Source of the DNA: Plasmodiophora brassicae
Lineage: Eukaryota > Endomyxa: Phytomyxea > Phytomyxea > Plasmodiophorida
Direction: 5' to 3'
NCBI GenBank assembly: GCA_036867785.1
Contig: CP145411.1
Coordinates: 124,001 to 188,000 of the forward strand
Length of the DNA stretch: 64,000 nt
Positions 52,601 through 64,000 of this stretch are shown piece by piece. The notes beneath the pieces were generated by a model. It was not told the DNA's origin, made no database searches, and saw only the letters and a program-made list of their open reading frames with translations. Position numbers and translations under genes: made by a program. Numbering within the stretch: position 1 is the stretch's first letter; each line of letters begins with the position of its first letter.

Positions 52601-55600
52601 ACTCCCAGACGGTCTGAGCGAGATGAGGAAGAGTAGAGAGTTGATAGCTTGTCTCGTGAGTAGCAGTGAACCGTACTGAAGGCAGTCAGGTACTGCTTGA
52701 ATATCTCGTAAATCACGCTCAGTTAACGAAAGAGACAGGTCCGAGTCACGAATGAGGACAGCTTTTGACTTGGAGATGCCAACGACAGTAGAGATATTCG
52801 ACGTGTTCGAACTTTCGCCACCTGTGCGTCGCTGATCACGTTGCGAACGAGTCGGAGTTCCTCCATTGCAATTACTAACGACCCGAGAGCCAACGGTTAT
52901 CGGATCAACATAGTTTCCAAGGAACCGTAACACTCCAATTAGATCGAGAATCGCTTGAGGATCCTTCATCGGAGACGAGCTTGAATGGGTTTCGAGCATC
53001 GGGATAACGGAGTTTAACAGTGTCAAGTGAAGCGAAACGACTCGAGAAATAAGCGGGGCCCACGAGGACTCCGTTTGCAAGCTTCGCAAAAGTTTGACTG
53101 CACAACGCGCTCGTAGATTGGCTTGGGTGGACGAGTTGGCCAGCGATGAAATCGAGGCAGTAGAGGGGGTTTCCGGTTTCTCATCCAGCGACACCCGGCA
53201 CATACCGTCGAAATCAGTTCCGCATGTGTTTCGCCCAATCATCCTCATAAGGTCTTCAATGAGTTGGACAGGCGTGCCGTTGGCTCCGTCGAAGTATACT
53301 TCGGCGAGCCTCTCTGGTTTAACTCGTGAAAAAACGATGGAAGCGATAGATGTAACCCTTCTGAAGCATCGAGGCGAAAGCTGCCTGGATAATGAGGTGC
53401 CGCTGAAGCCATCAGCAAGGTAAATAGCAAGCAGCGTAATCCACGGCTTTGACGATCTCAGATGATCAAGCGCTCGCGATGGTGATTGAGTTTGAGTTGC
53501 ATGGCAGGAGAGGAGGAGAACGCTGAGAATTTCAAATATCACATACTCGTGGCGAGAATAATCGACTGACGCCGAGGAAGGCCAATCAGCCGAGAGCTCA
53601 CGATGCATTTCGTCCAATACCGACCCTTGCCATGGGTCTATTCTTCCGTCAGACCTAACCGCGTTCTCAGAGTTAACGCCGATCCCGTCGGACCGATCAT
53701 GACAGAAGCTCAAAAGGCTGACAGCGTTGAACACACGACGCAGAGCGCTCTGAACCAGATTGTAGTTTTCACGATGCGTGTCCAGTCGTAAGAGCTCAGT
53801 GAACCGCAGGCTCCTCAACAGAACAAAATCTGATAAGCGAAAGCCAATCTTCCAGAAATCTACTAGCACCAGCGCTGACAAGGTGCTATCGTCCTCTGCA
53901 TAAATCAGATCAGCGACAACTCAACGTGGAGGGCGTCATTCCTTCGGTGACATACTGTTTCCGTTCACAATTTGATTGAAGAGAGTGGCCGCCCTTCCAG
54001 CAACTACAGCATAGGCGTTGCGTACAGAGCCGAGGAGCTCGACCCCGGCTGATTCTATCCGATCAAAGAAATGTGGAGCGATCGAATCGGGCAACACTGG
54101 CCAATCCCGTACGGCTGAGACGAGCTCAACAACGATCGCGATTTTCAGCGAGCTCGGAACCCGGTGAGACAACTGCGATAGTATTTCGAATCCTTGGGAA
54201 CGTCGATGTGCGCGCCGTACGACAGATTCCAGTGAATAACTGAGCTCTCTAGGGTCAACCCTTTCATCCTGAGCCGACTTAGAAGGGAAACAACAAAGTA
54301 ATGAGTCGAGTCAGATACCTTGATAAAATCGATGATCGCGTCGCTAATCGTACGATGGAACATTGGGTTGTTCATGGACCGGAACTGCGGTATCATCTCC
54401 AAGAACGTGTTTCGAAGCATTTTCCAACGTTCGAAAGGAGTGACCGTTATCGTGCGACCGCTCGGAGATCGAGGAGAGGATCCCCCATCGTCTGACCGGG
54501 CCGCATCAACGGACCTACGTTGCAGGAGGCGGCGAAGCGTGGTTGACGTCTGTCGCATAAGTGCTGGGTGCAGGGCGATTCGACAACCGGATTCGGTGTT
54601 GAGGAGAAGCATGCATTTGCTGACTACAGAATCTCGGATAGCCTCGTAAGTCAACGTATCTTCGGTCTCGCACTGCTGATTCTCATGACCGTTGCTACAC
54701 CTATTAGGTACACCGTTCAGGGCTCAAGGCATTCTACAACAGTGGTATTCAGCAGACCTGTAGAAATCGCTGTCGTAAATGACAGACTGCTTGCAGTTCT
54801 TCTCGATACAAACACTTTGAATTCCTTCCTGGTGGAGGAAGACCCAGTGTCCTTTCAGTGAGTCAGCGACTGACCAAAGTTTGAGCAGGTCCGAATTCTC
54901 AGGTTGCGTGACAAGCTCAGCTTTGTTGCTACGTTTAATGTCAGCTTCGCATGCAGCATGAATGCGTGAGACGTACTCGTCCGAGCAGTCAAGAATCTTC
55001 TTGGCAAGTGCTCTCGCAGTTTCAGTGAGCCCTCCATGTTTTAAGAGAACTGTTACAACAGAACGGGTCGCTTGCGCAATGGCATCCCCTCCAGATTTTC
55101 GGTGCGGAAACCCCTTAAACTGTGGAAGATCTAGTACAGCCTTATTGAGTGCTCCCGCTGACTCTTTACCATCAATGAGATCCGCGAAGAACCGTCTATC
55201 CTCCGACATCTTCATGACTCGAATCTCGCAGGAACCATCGGCGTCTCCCAACTCCGTTGCATATTGAGTTCGATCAAAGCCACCCTGAGATGGACCATTT
55301 AGGATCACGGTATACAACGCTAAACGAAAGCAGACCTTGAACAAGATAGACTTGAGCCACTGTTGAACGGATTCCGACGGACTGCCTTGAGAAGAGCCAG
55401 AGGTGTCCTGGTCGAGTTTGCCTGAGAGAACGTTGAAGTCGCCCCCGACACCTTCATGGACAAATTTAGAAGAAGCAAGTCGATCACAGCATTACGTACC
55501 GGTGACACAGTTCCGAGCCAACTTTGCCAATACCCAGGCAGTAAGATGTCGAAGAAACGCGAACCATGCCGGCAACCCGGACGGACTGCAGATAGTTGCT

Positions 55601-58600
55601 CGCGTAGAGGAGCTACCAGAAGACGAAAATCCGAACGTGTGCAAAACCAAGTCATGAATTGTGGGCAGTGTTGAACCACACATAGTACAAAGGTAAAGTG
55701 AGGGCAATTCCACAGCCTTCGAGACACCAGGTCACCAAATGCAAAATGGCACCCCGGTGCTACGCTACCTTAGCGAAGTTTGGCATGTCGTACTCGCCAA
55801 AGACAATCGTCGAGACGATACGCTGAAGAACAGGACATGCGGCCATTATACTGGAAATGGCCTAGCACCAAGCACTTGAGGCGGACACTCGGTAAAGAAG
55901 TGCAAAAGTCTACCTGAGGTTGCTTCTGCAGGTTGGATAAAGCTTCCAAGACGGCCCCGGAATTCTCAACGTATAGCTGAACGAGGTCGGAAGAAACGTT
56001 GTGAGATGTCAGGAGGAACATCATGTGGGAGTTGGCAATGCGACTACGCTTTTCTTGATCGCCATGCTGAACGAGCATCACTCGCTAGATGAGTTTCATT
56101 GTTCGAACACAAAGGGAGATACGTGACATACCTCGGGAACTTTCGAATCTACAGATAAATCAAAGTGCGGGTGAATAAGGATATCCTCCACTGCATTGCC
56201 ACCGTCGAGGATGTCCTCAATTGACGAATACTCATATTCTTTTGACCTGCGTCCTCCTAAACGTTCCAGCGGAACCTCAGCCAGGCCTGAGAAGCCTCCG
56301 AAAGAAGCGTGTAGTTGCTGCATCATTTTGATTATATCGCCTGTAGGACACTGTTGGAAACTGTAAAGCGGCTTGTAGGTGATGAACGATACCAAGCGAG
56401 CTGCTCTCTGGATGAAACTGCCTGGACGTTGAGGCAATGCCCAACAAAACATGGGGTAAATAGGCTCCCGCAAGTGACTTCCGGAACTGGAACTGCTGCA
56501 CTTCAGTCGATATCGTGCCGTCGAATCCAGAGATGCTGTCAGCCTAAGTGAAATCTCTTAGGCCCATGCAGAACACCGGATAGTTGCGGATGACCTGCTG
56601 AACGGTGCACCCTAGAAATGCACGAACAAACTCAAGAACAGGGTGACAGCTGACGGCGTCTACTCGTGTTCCGTTCACAATGGATCTGTTGAAAAGGTCC
56701 CGTTGGAAACAAAACCTGACAGGCCTGCGATCAGTGGATTGCTTGGACGGAAAACGTATCTTATTACAGAAGCCTCGCTGCACGCTCTGCAGGAGCGAAG
56801 CGATCGCTGTTGACTGTGCCCAATTTAGGGCCTACGTAAGAGGTTAAACATTTCAGAGAACAAAGCTAGTCAAGGCGAACGTACTTAAGAACGAGGTTGA
56901 ATGCGTCGATTCGAACGCTTCTGGGAACGGGGACGCCAGAAGGATGAGGGCCTTATGAATCGTAGCCATCTTCATTGGAGCAGCATCGCTGCTTCCTGCT
57001 CGCATAATCTTGTTCAAAATCGGCGAGACAACAGGGTCATTCTTGTATCGGGCGAAATCCGAGTCGCTGACTTGTATGTCGGCAATGACGCGACATACCC
57101 GCTTCCAAACAATATTTTCCGATCCCTCGCTCTTAATGTCGAGCACCAAGTTTGACCACGAATCTGAGCATGGCCTGAGTGATAAGTAACTCCGATTACA
57201 ACGCAAATCATACCCTCATCGAGACCGAAAGCCAAATCGGTCAAATATCCTGGATCAATTGAAACAGAGGAAACGCAGAACAGGTAGTCCGATATCGCTT
57301 TCCTTGCAGGTTGAGTAAGGACCAAATCGCGTTTGAACGACGATGACGGGGTTAGAGGGATTGAAGCATCAAACATGCGAGATAAAAATGAAACCTGTCA
57401 ATGTTTGAGACGCGTAGTTAGGCGAATGGCACCATTTACTGTACCTGCTGGCTTGCTTTCGGCATGAAAATTTGCATACCGTCGCAAACGACTTTGATTG
57501 CCCAATTAGCTGTAGCTGCCCGAAACGGATCGCGGCTTTCCTGGAAATCATCAAAGCCGCTCCCAATCACGCGAACGAGATCTTGGAATGCAGAAGACAG
57601 GTATTCTATTGCTTCATGGTCAACAGCGCAACGATTCTCATATCCATCCCATTTACCTTTCTTCACTGCATCTGCTGACCGGACGTCACGAGCGGCGGGG
57701 TACGTTCGGTACTTGGCAATGAGGCAAATTTGGAAGTGAAGAACAGACAGCAGTTTTGGGAGAAGCGCGGACCAGGCCTGCCGCAAGAACAAGTCCAACT
57801 CGTGGCCGGCCTGGTTCAGAGCATCTACATCAACCATGCTGGCGCGAAACTGGTTTGACTGCTGGACTGTGCTGATCCCCTTTACGACGACTTTAACGTC
57901 AGCCGTCGCAAACTTGTACCCAATCAGGTCGAGTATGTGAACAGCCTCCGGAACATTAACAATGTCTCTTCGGAGGACATCGGAATCCATGTAAAGCGTG
58001 TGGAAGGTGGGGTTTGTGGGATCCAACTTGAGCAGGCGAACGAGTTTCAGAAGAGTTCGAGCAGTTGAGACGCGTTGCTCAAAGCTAGTGTCCGAGCGAT
58101 GAAGCTTCACGACTGCATCGTGAACGTCGGCAAGCAGCTCCGAGTCGAAAGAATCACGACGCACCTCTTCATTCCGAATCCTCGCGAAATAGCAATACAT
58201 GCAGCGGTTCAGCAATTCCAACAGGGAGGCGAAAGATGCCGAGTCAAATCCAATAATGAGCGTCGGCACCGGTGCATCCGAGTTCGAAGCCTGAGAGCAC
58301 ATGGTCGCCAGGACGTCCACGAGAGCGGCGCAAGCCACAGAGCATTTGACACCAGGCGACTTGCGTGTCGCGACCGGAATATCGTCGGCACGACCGCCCT
58401 CGCGAGACGTTTGCACTGGATTGGAATATCGGATGCAGTTGAGGCTGTTGAGAGCTTGCCATGGCAGGCGAAGATCGTCGTTGAGATTTTCGCAGCTCAT
58501 CATCATCAGGACAGAAGCCGTCTGAATCAACACGTGAAACGATGCTGTGCTTGCACTGAACGCTAGCAGCAACCGCCCAAGGACAGCTGACTTGTTCTCC

Positions 58601-59216
58601 TTCCTCAGTCGATATAGCGAGGAGTACACGGACGATGCCTTCAGGTTTTCCCAGAGGGTGCCCAGGTACGCAATGCATAGTTCGTCTTCGCGGGTCCCGA
58701 ACGTCTTCTTGATTTCGCCGCCAGACGTGGCCGCGACAAACGCAGGACCAAGTTGTCCATAAGTGGCGAACTCAAACTCAGTAGCAAACGCATTCGTAAT
58801 CAACGCTTTCTCGCTCGCAACCATCTCCCGATCGGCAAGCGACCGGACCTTCTTCAGAATGGTCATCGCTCCCGCAGCGCTGCCGCGAATACCAGGCACA
58901 TCCTCTAAGCCTTGTTTCACCAATTTCAGTCGAAGGCTATCTCTCAATGACGCCGTCGGATGCCCTTGAAGAGCACGACGAACCCGATTTCCCACAATAT
59001 CAAGTTGTACGCGACGAGCGCGGCACATGAACTCGATGAGAAGACAGCCAAAGTTCGACTGGTACAGAGCCATTGCGGGACTAACCGGGACCGATTGAAT
59101 ACCGGCTGCGTCACGATCAGGAGGAACATGAATGCGTTCCCGGCAGAGTAGTCGAGCGGCGCGAAGTCGCGCTGCCCGAGGAAGACACTTTGTGGGAAGA
59201 TCGCCATATCTGTCAT
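46638..59216 (-). CDS. Giant HECT-type E3 ubiquitin ligase (large HERC / HECTD4-like)
   Basis: A 12.6-kb minus-strand gene split by dozens of short introns. The C-terminal HECT domain is complete (IRHTIFFQLYSQL, KFVGERGHDVGGLFNASLSN, LPIDLLALFTWQQLEVLVCG, DRREFLQFVWGRSRLP). The catalytic cysteine lies in LPVAHTCFFALELP, codon 46848-46850. A short acidic tail follows the HECT fold, with DKLLYAIHNCKTIDAD as in HERC1. Upstream are two UBA-like segments (SWVVQALQKNNFDPNLAVEW near 50,640 and MITRLSALGFPVVVCEKALR near 51,900). There is a beta-sandwich segment (ENANELLVEFDRRSQLKEGH ... FVQFGSG, about 49,400-49,690) of a kind I associate with HECTD4/ZZEF1-type proteins. The N-terminal two-thirds is helical and not recognised. 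The start ATG 59216 is tentative. Confidence 0.8.
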
Positions 59217-59244
59217 GGATTTGAGCTCTACGAACAACAAAACT

Positions 59245-59481
59245 TTAGGAGGGCGCAACCAAGGCAGGGTTCACGACGATGTCAACTAACGTTCCCTCTG
59301 TGTGTTCGGCATTGGCGATTCGTACAAGTTCGTAGATGTGGTGTGGCGGGAGGATAACGCGTTTGCCATGGCAGACGAGCAGTGGCTGGAGCGCATCGGG
59401 CCGGCAATCCAGGGACAGGGTCCACGTTTGCGCACCGGGCGGATCGCCGATGCCGGCGTCGCTGTCGAGGATGTTGCCCAT
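59245..59481 (-). CDS. Unassigned short open frame, possibly a 5' exon of the HECT gene
   Basis: ATG-initiated minus-strand frame of 78 codons (GNILDSDAGIGDPPGAQTWT ... RVILPPHHIYELVRIANAEH). It has host-like composition and ends only 29 bases before the proposed HECT start. It may be a separate small gene, the upstream exon of the HECT gene, or the last exon of a gene beginning at ATG 59765. I could not find a splice that joins it in frame to either side. Not recognised. Confidence 0.3.
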   Translation of the reverse strand: MGNILDSDAGIGDPPGAQTWTLSLDCRPDALQPLLVCHGKRVILPPHHIYELVRIANAEHTEGTLVDIVVNPALVAPS

Positions 59482-59922
59482 CGACACCCGGGAGCAGCTG
59501 CCCAGTGACGACCCACCGGCTATGGCGCGGCCACATCCCGCGCCACAGCCGTCACATCCGAATGACCCACTGGCAGCTTCTCTCCTTTGTCATCATTTTC
59601 GAACGGTGTTTTTTGAGCCGTCATTTGACATTCCACGTCCTGCTGGAATGGGACCTGAATCCAGGTCCACTCGTGTATTGTAGTAGTTTGCGACGCACAT
59701 CCTGCCCTGTTATCCGGGGACATGCCGACCTTGATATCGCGTACGACGCGGTCGATCGATGACATCGCCTGTCCCGCTATCCGGATACTCAGCTTTGGAG
59801 ACCTGACCAGCTATTTGTGTTGCAGCAGACTGGCGGCAAACGCACAGTGCCGTAACTGCATCCGGGCGTGCGGACTCCGTGACACCCGTGACTCGGTTCG
59901 GTGCATCAGGCAGGGCACTGGA

Positions 59923-61735
59923 ATGGCCTTGAGCGGGCTATTCAACGGAAACCGGTTCTCGTTCGGATTCGATGCTGATCAGGACAGGTCCGAGAAGGAA
60001 CATCCGAAACCATGTACAATAGCTGCCGATGCCGGTGATAGCGGGTGTCTCGCTGTCGTCATCAACGATATCGATGCTGGATCGGTGCAGTTTTGCGCCC
60101 GTCAAGTCGTTCGAGTGGACTGGTCCAGCAGCTCCTGGAGGCAGATCGCTGTTGTAGACAAGCCTGGGCAGGCTCCTGTGTTCGTTGATGCAAAGTGTTT
60201 GTCGCTGATGGACACGGCTTCCCGTCGCGTCGACGATGATCTCTGGCTGCTCGATATCGTTTTCGGTTTCGATACCAAAACGATTCCAACTGGGAAGCTC
60301 CACTTCTCCACCAACCCACTGACGATAGAGCCGTCCTTGCAGAGCATCGTCTGGCCCCTTCACGTGAACGCCTTCATGCGCGATGTCTACAACCGACGCG
60401 CCCTGGTTGTCCATGCCGGCGTTCACCGAACGCGCTTTCTCAGGGACAGTCTCTCCGATTTCAACGTCGATTCGCTATTGGATTCCGCCTCGCGTATCGT
60501 GGTGTGGATGAGGAGTGCAGTAGACGGGCGCATGCAGTACCTGGACGTTGGATCGCCAGACGTCGCCCGTGCCTGTTACCGAGCTGGGCATTCGCTGTAC
60601 TTCAACCCGGAGTACGACTTCCAGAAGCGATTCATTCGTGGCATCTGTCAGGACCTTGGCATGGATTTTACCAGGGCTATCCAGGACGGCGGCATAGGCG
60701 GCGACGTGGAAGTATTCGCAGTGGCAGGGCGCCATCACACGCCTTGGCATTGGGATGCGCAGCACAACTTCACTGGTTCGGGACACACGGCATCCAGCGC
60801 CGACAATGTCATCTGACATGGTTTGCATAGTGCAATTGTCGGGGACCAAGCATTGGGCCATTGCCAGAGGACCGCAGACCGACCCGATGACGAACTTCCA
60901 CCCGCGATCGTCGAACTCAGCATCTCTGGCTGACGACACCATCATGCTTCGTAGGTGTGGGCTCGTGCCAGACCAGCTTGAGCCACCTGGCGATTCCAGT
61001 GAGGCCGTTTCGCGTTTCACCCTGCGACCAGGTTCGGTCCTGTACATGCCCGCTGGGTTCTGGCATCGCGTTGACGTGATCGACGACGAACCGTCCCTAT
61101 CGATCAACTTCTCTATCGACGGTGCGCGTTGGGCTGACGTGCTGGCGAACAGACTTTTGCCGTTGCTATGGGCCGATCCTGAATGGAGGCGGAGACCGGA
61201 TATGTCCCAAGGCCCAGATCACGCTCGACAGCATTTCGTATCGTTGATTCACCGGTCGATGAAGGTAATCGTTGATCATTCACATGTCCATCTGGTTGTT
61301 AACGATGGTGTTCAGAGCATTCTGGAAGATCTGACCACGGATCCCGGTCTGCCAGATGGCGTATTCGAAGACGCCCGTCCTGCGAGTGATGAGCCGGTCA
61401 GCATTGACGGCACCTTCCGAGACGAACATGACGGCATTGCATGCGAGCAAATCCTTCGACGTTCCCATTCTGTTGTGCTGCATCGCTTGCAGCCATCCGT
61501 CTACTCGTTGTCCCTTGGGCAGGCGCGATTCGCAGATGGTTTCAAGCCGGAATTCACAATGACGCTGACTGTTCCAGCAGCACTGGAACCAGTCGCGTAC
61601 CACCTGTCGACATTGGCACAAGGGTTGACATTCGCCATGGCTGACCTGCGACGCCTCGTGCCTGCTGCCGATCATCCTGCGCTCAATCACCTTATCTCCG
61701 AGCTGATCTTTCGAGGTTACCTAATTCCTAATTAG
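59923..61735 (+). CDS. JmjC/cupin-type Fe(II) 2-oxoglutarate oxygenase
   Basis: Two exons (59923-60775, 60831-61735), 585 residues. The iron triad is visible: HTPWHWDAQHNF gives the H-x-D pair and GFWHRVDVID the distal histidine. VQLSGTKHWAIARGPQ, formed across the intron, is the conserved strand of the ROX/cupin-4 subfamily (ribosomal oxygenases NO66/MINA53 and bacterial YcfD relatives). The C-terminus (LAQGLTFAMADLRRLVP, then HLISELIFRGYLIPN) resembles the winged-helix end of that group. The N-terminal 150 residues (LFNGNRFSFGFDAD) are unassigned. Likely hydroxylates a ribosomal or other protein; substrate unknown. ATG 59722 in the same frame is possible but adds Cys-rich residues without support. 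Confidence 0.78.
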
Positions 61736-61773
61736 TTAAACTGCATTGCGACAACGAGACAAGCACTGGCATC

Positions 61774-61779
61774 AATAAA
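61774..61779 (+). terminator. AATAAA polyadenylation signal candidate for the JmjC gene
   Basis: A canonical hexamer lies 38 bases after the JmjC stop codon, within the 62-base gap to the convergent TAF1 gene. Confidence 0.5.
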
Positions 61780-61797
61780 TAGGGGATGGCTGTATGA

Positions 61798-64000
61798 TTA
61801 GGCGGGAGGAACGGAGAGATCCAGTTGTTCGTAGGCGAGACGACGGAGCCGTTGAGCCTGATCGGCGATGGGGTTGCCAGTGCCATTGTACGTGACCGCG
61901 TTAGAAACAAGCAGATCCAGGTCATGCGTGAATGCCTTGACTGAGTCGTACTCGCTGCGTTCCAGGCGCTCCTTCATGGACGTCAGGCTGACTGGAGACC
62001 GGATCTTCTGGTGGTAGTCAGGCACTTCCGATTTCTTGACGTTGAACCGGAACAGGATCGAATCTGGGTTCGCCCAGAGCGTCTCGATGATCGCCCCCAA
62101 ACGGGCCCATAGCGCCTGAAGCTCATGGTATTCAACAAGGTGTCGTTCGGTCTCCTCGACAGCGGCACGGTTATTCTCCAGGTCGCGTTTGGCCGCATCG
62201 ACAACGATCTTGGCGTGAAGTGTCAGAAAGTTCTCAGGGCCGTTGTACGCGACCGAGTTGGACTCGATCAGCTCGAGGTCCGCCACGAAATCGGCACGTG
62301 ACGTGTACGCACACTCCCGAACCTTCTTCTTCATCAGGTCAATGTACATGGGCTTCTTGACGATGGTTGAATAGTTCGGCGCAATGTCGTCGGTGACCGG
62401 CTTCGAGAACGTTGCAACCCCAATCACATCGCTTGTCGCATCGAGGGCGCTGTTGAAAAACGAATTCAGCGTGATCTGCGGGTCGCCGCGCCTTCGGAAC
62501 GACGCTCTCCTCTTTAGGCAGCGCTGTTTTCATCGATTAGACGAGATGTTCGGAGAATCATATCTGTCCAGTACCTCTGCTTCTCCGTCAGCCACAACAG
62601 CTATGCTGCGTTCGCGATCGCGCTTTCGCTTCTTCTTTGTCGAAGGGGCACTGGCTGCCTTGGCCGCCGCGGGAGGGTGCGCCTTTGGCGTTGGCTGATG
62701 CGGTTCGCCGTCAGCTCGTCGATGTTCGGTGCCTTTCTCGCCATGAGCATGACGTTGCGGCGTAGGAACTTTCGTCAGACTGAGCGTTACGCGCGATTCG
62801 GCATCCGTCACTTTCAGAACAAGATTGTCTGCGCCCAGATCTCGTTAGTGAACGTGACAGGAATCACTGCACGGAAACGCTCACCAGGATGATTGGGACA
62901 CTTGCGGTTCGACTTCGTGTGCCCGAACTGGCGGCAGGAACTGCATTTCACCATGGGCTTGCCATTGGGACCCAGGACAGGTGTGCGAGGAGGACGCGGT
63001 CGAGAAGGTCGAGGAGCACGCGGTTTCGCTCCAGCCCTCGCCTCCTTCATCCGGCGGCTCGCGGACCGCGCCCCAGACGTCGTTCCAGGCAACAATCTGA
63101 CATCCACATTGGAATGGCCATTACCAAACGCTAACACCAGCAATACCTCTTCCTCGATCTGCCAGACTTCATGTCATCCCGTTTGGTTCGGAAGATTCGA
63201 GATTTCGCGGACTCGCCCGCTTTGCCGACAGGCATGGGGGTCGTCGAGCCATCGGCAACAGGGGGCGTGCCGGTCGCGGCGTTGAACGCTGCCGCAGACG
63301 ACGAAAGTGCATCCTCAAGCGCCTTCAACCGGGAACCGTTATCGACCTTGTCCGCTACTACACGGTAAGCAATCGGGCAGCGGGACACGGCAGATGCACA
63401 GCATACCAAGATACGCTTCAACCCATGCAGGATCGTCAATGATGGTGACGCGCTCATGTTCCGTTCCATCGAGGTCGCGCGTAACTTCCCGACGCCGAAT
63501 CCGCCTTCGGATGGTTTTCGGTTTTGTAGAAGGCACTCCTGGGGCAGGTCCTTGGGTCGGGGCAGCAACCACAACCTTGCCTTCGTCAACGTCCATGGCC
63601 TGGACGTCAGTGGCAGGCGGCGGAGGCTGAGAAGCGGCCGCAGCCTTGGACGACTGCTCACGCATGAACTTATCGTATTCTGCCTGTTCTTGATCCGCCG
63701 TCGCAGGCGCCGAAGCCGCGCGATCATCCAGCATGTCCTCGAGATCAGCGGCGAGCTCATCGGCTTCGTCTTCGCTTGACCTGTCGTCCAGCGAAGGCGG
63801 AACCGAACAACGAAGGACTTCACATTGGCGATCAAATATCTTCTGCGCTTCCTTCAAGAACCGTTGATGTTGCACACGGTTCGTGTTCCGTTGCTGTCGC
63901 GCGAATCGACCGAATTGTGTCACCTCGCCGTTCAGCGTTGCGTCAGACGACAGCTGGCGAAGAAGAGCAACCCGTTTCCATCTCGCCAGCGATTTCACTT
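61798..64000 (-). CDS. TAF1: TAF1, C-terminal part with zinc knuckle and two bromodomains (gene continues beyond the window)
   Basis: The minus-strand gene runs off the right edge; what is present is the 3' part. At the edge is the end of the TAF1 core (SLARWKRVALLRQLSSDA, FGRFARQQRNTN, QKIFDRQCEVL) followed by an acidic stretch (SSEDEADELAADLEDMLDD) and RRREVTRDLDGTEHERVTI. The TAF1 zinc knuckle (VKCSSCRQFGHTKSNRKCPN) comes next. Then tandem bromodomains: first DDIAPNYSTIVKKPMYIDLM with SNSVAYNGPENF, second VPDYHQKIRSPVSLTSMKER with SNAVTYNGTGNP. TAF1 is the scaffold of TFIID, and the bromodomains bind acetylated histones. Two bromodomains match the animal form; plants have one. The protein ends right after the second bromodomain, with no animal-type acidic tail. 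Confidence 0.9.

Overview
The window is nuclear DNA of a eukaryote. It is GC-rich and gene-dense, with many very short introns (about 45 to 75 nt, GT..AG), and it carries nuclear gene families (beta-adaptin, TAF1, Elongin C, a RhoGEF, a giant HECT ligase, eS19). It encodes two candidate flagellar proteins (LRRC56/ODA8-like and a DRC2-like coiled coil), a GPI-anchored expansin-like protein, three tandem SLC19 vitamin transporters and a soluble class II HMG-CoA reductase. Together these fit a flagellated, plant-associated protist. A phytomyxid such as Plasmodiophora is my best guess. That is inference from gene content; no marker in the window proves it.

Layout. 1-5.9 kb: tandem array of three SLC19 (thiamine/reduced-folate carrier family) genes with matching 12-exon structure, the first cut by the window edge. 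6-7.2 kb: pirin. 7.3-11.9 kb: two paralogous secreted proteins of a family I do not recognise, the second with poly-Gly and minisatellite-coded linkers. 12-19 kb: a Caprin-like coiled-coil gene, a 22-bp minisatellite, Elongin C, a DRC2-like coiled coil, an expansin-like protein, tRNA-Ile(UAU) and THUMPD1/TAN1. 19-22.4 kb: AP-1/AP-2 beta-adaptin.

22.8-30.2 kb is a repeat island. It holds a chromovirus-type LTR element whose 322-bp LTRs each begin and end with a 70-bp perfect palindrome, a roughly 490-bp fold-back repeat, and a nested pair of miniature LTR elements (TRIM-like). The inner TRIM sits inside the 5' LTR of the outer one and carries an array of 147- and 155-bp monomers.

31-64 kb is host-gene territory: class II HMG-CoA reductase with a long C-terminal extension, membrane RING-H2 protein, OB-fold protein, eS19, EXO1, a Zn2Cys6 protein, a DH-PH RhoGEF with a large helical tail, LRRC56, a 12.6-kb HECT ligase, a JmjC/cupin oxygenase and the 3' part of TAF1 with two bromodomains. 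Most gene pairs are separated by a few tens to a few hundred bases. There is no operon-like organisation; the only clear functional clusters are the SLC19 array and the secreted-protein pair. Exon junctions were placed by eye from reading frame, GT/AG sites and family similarity.
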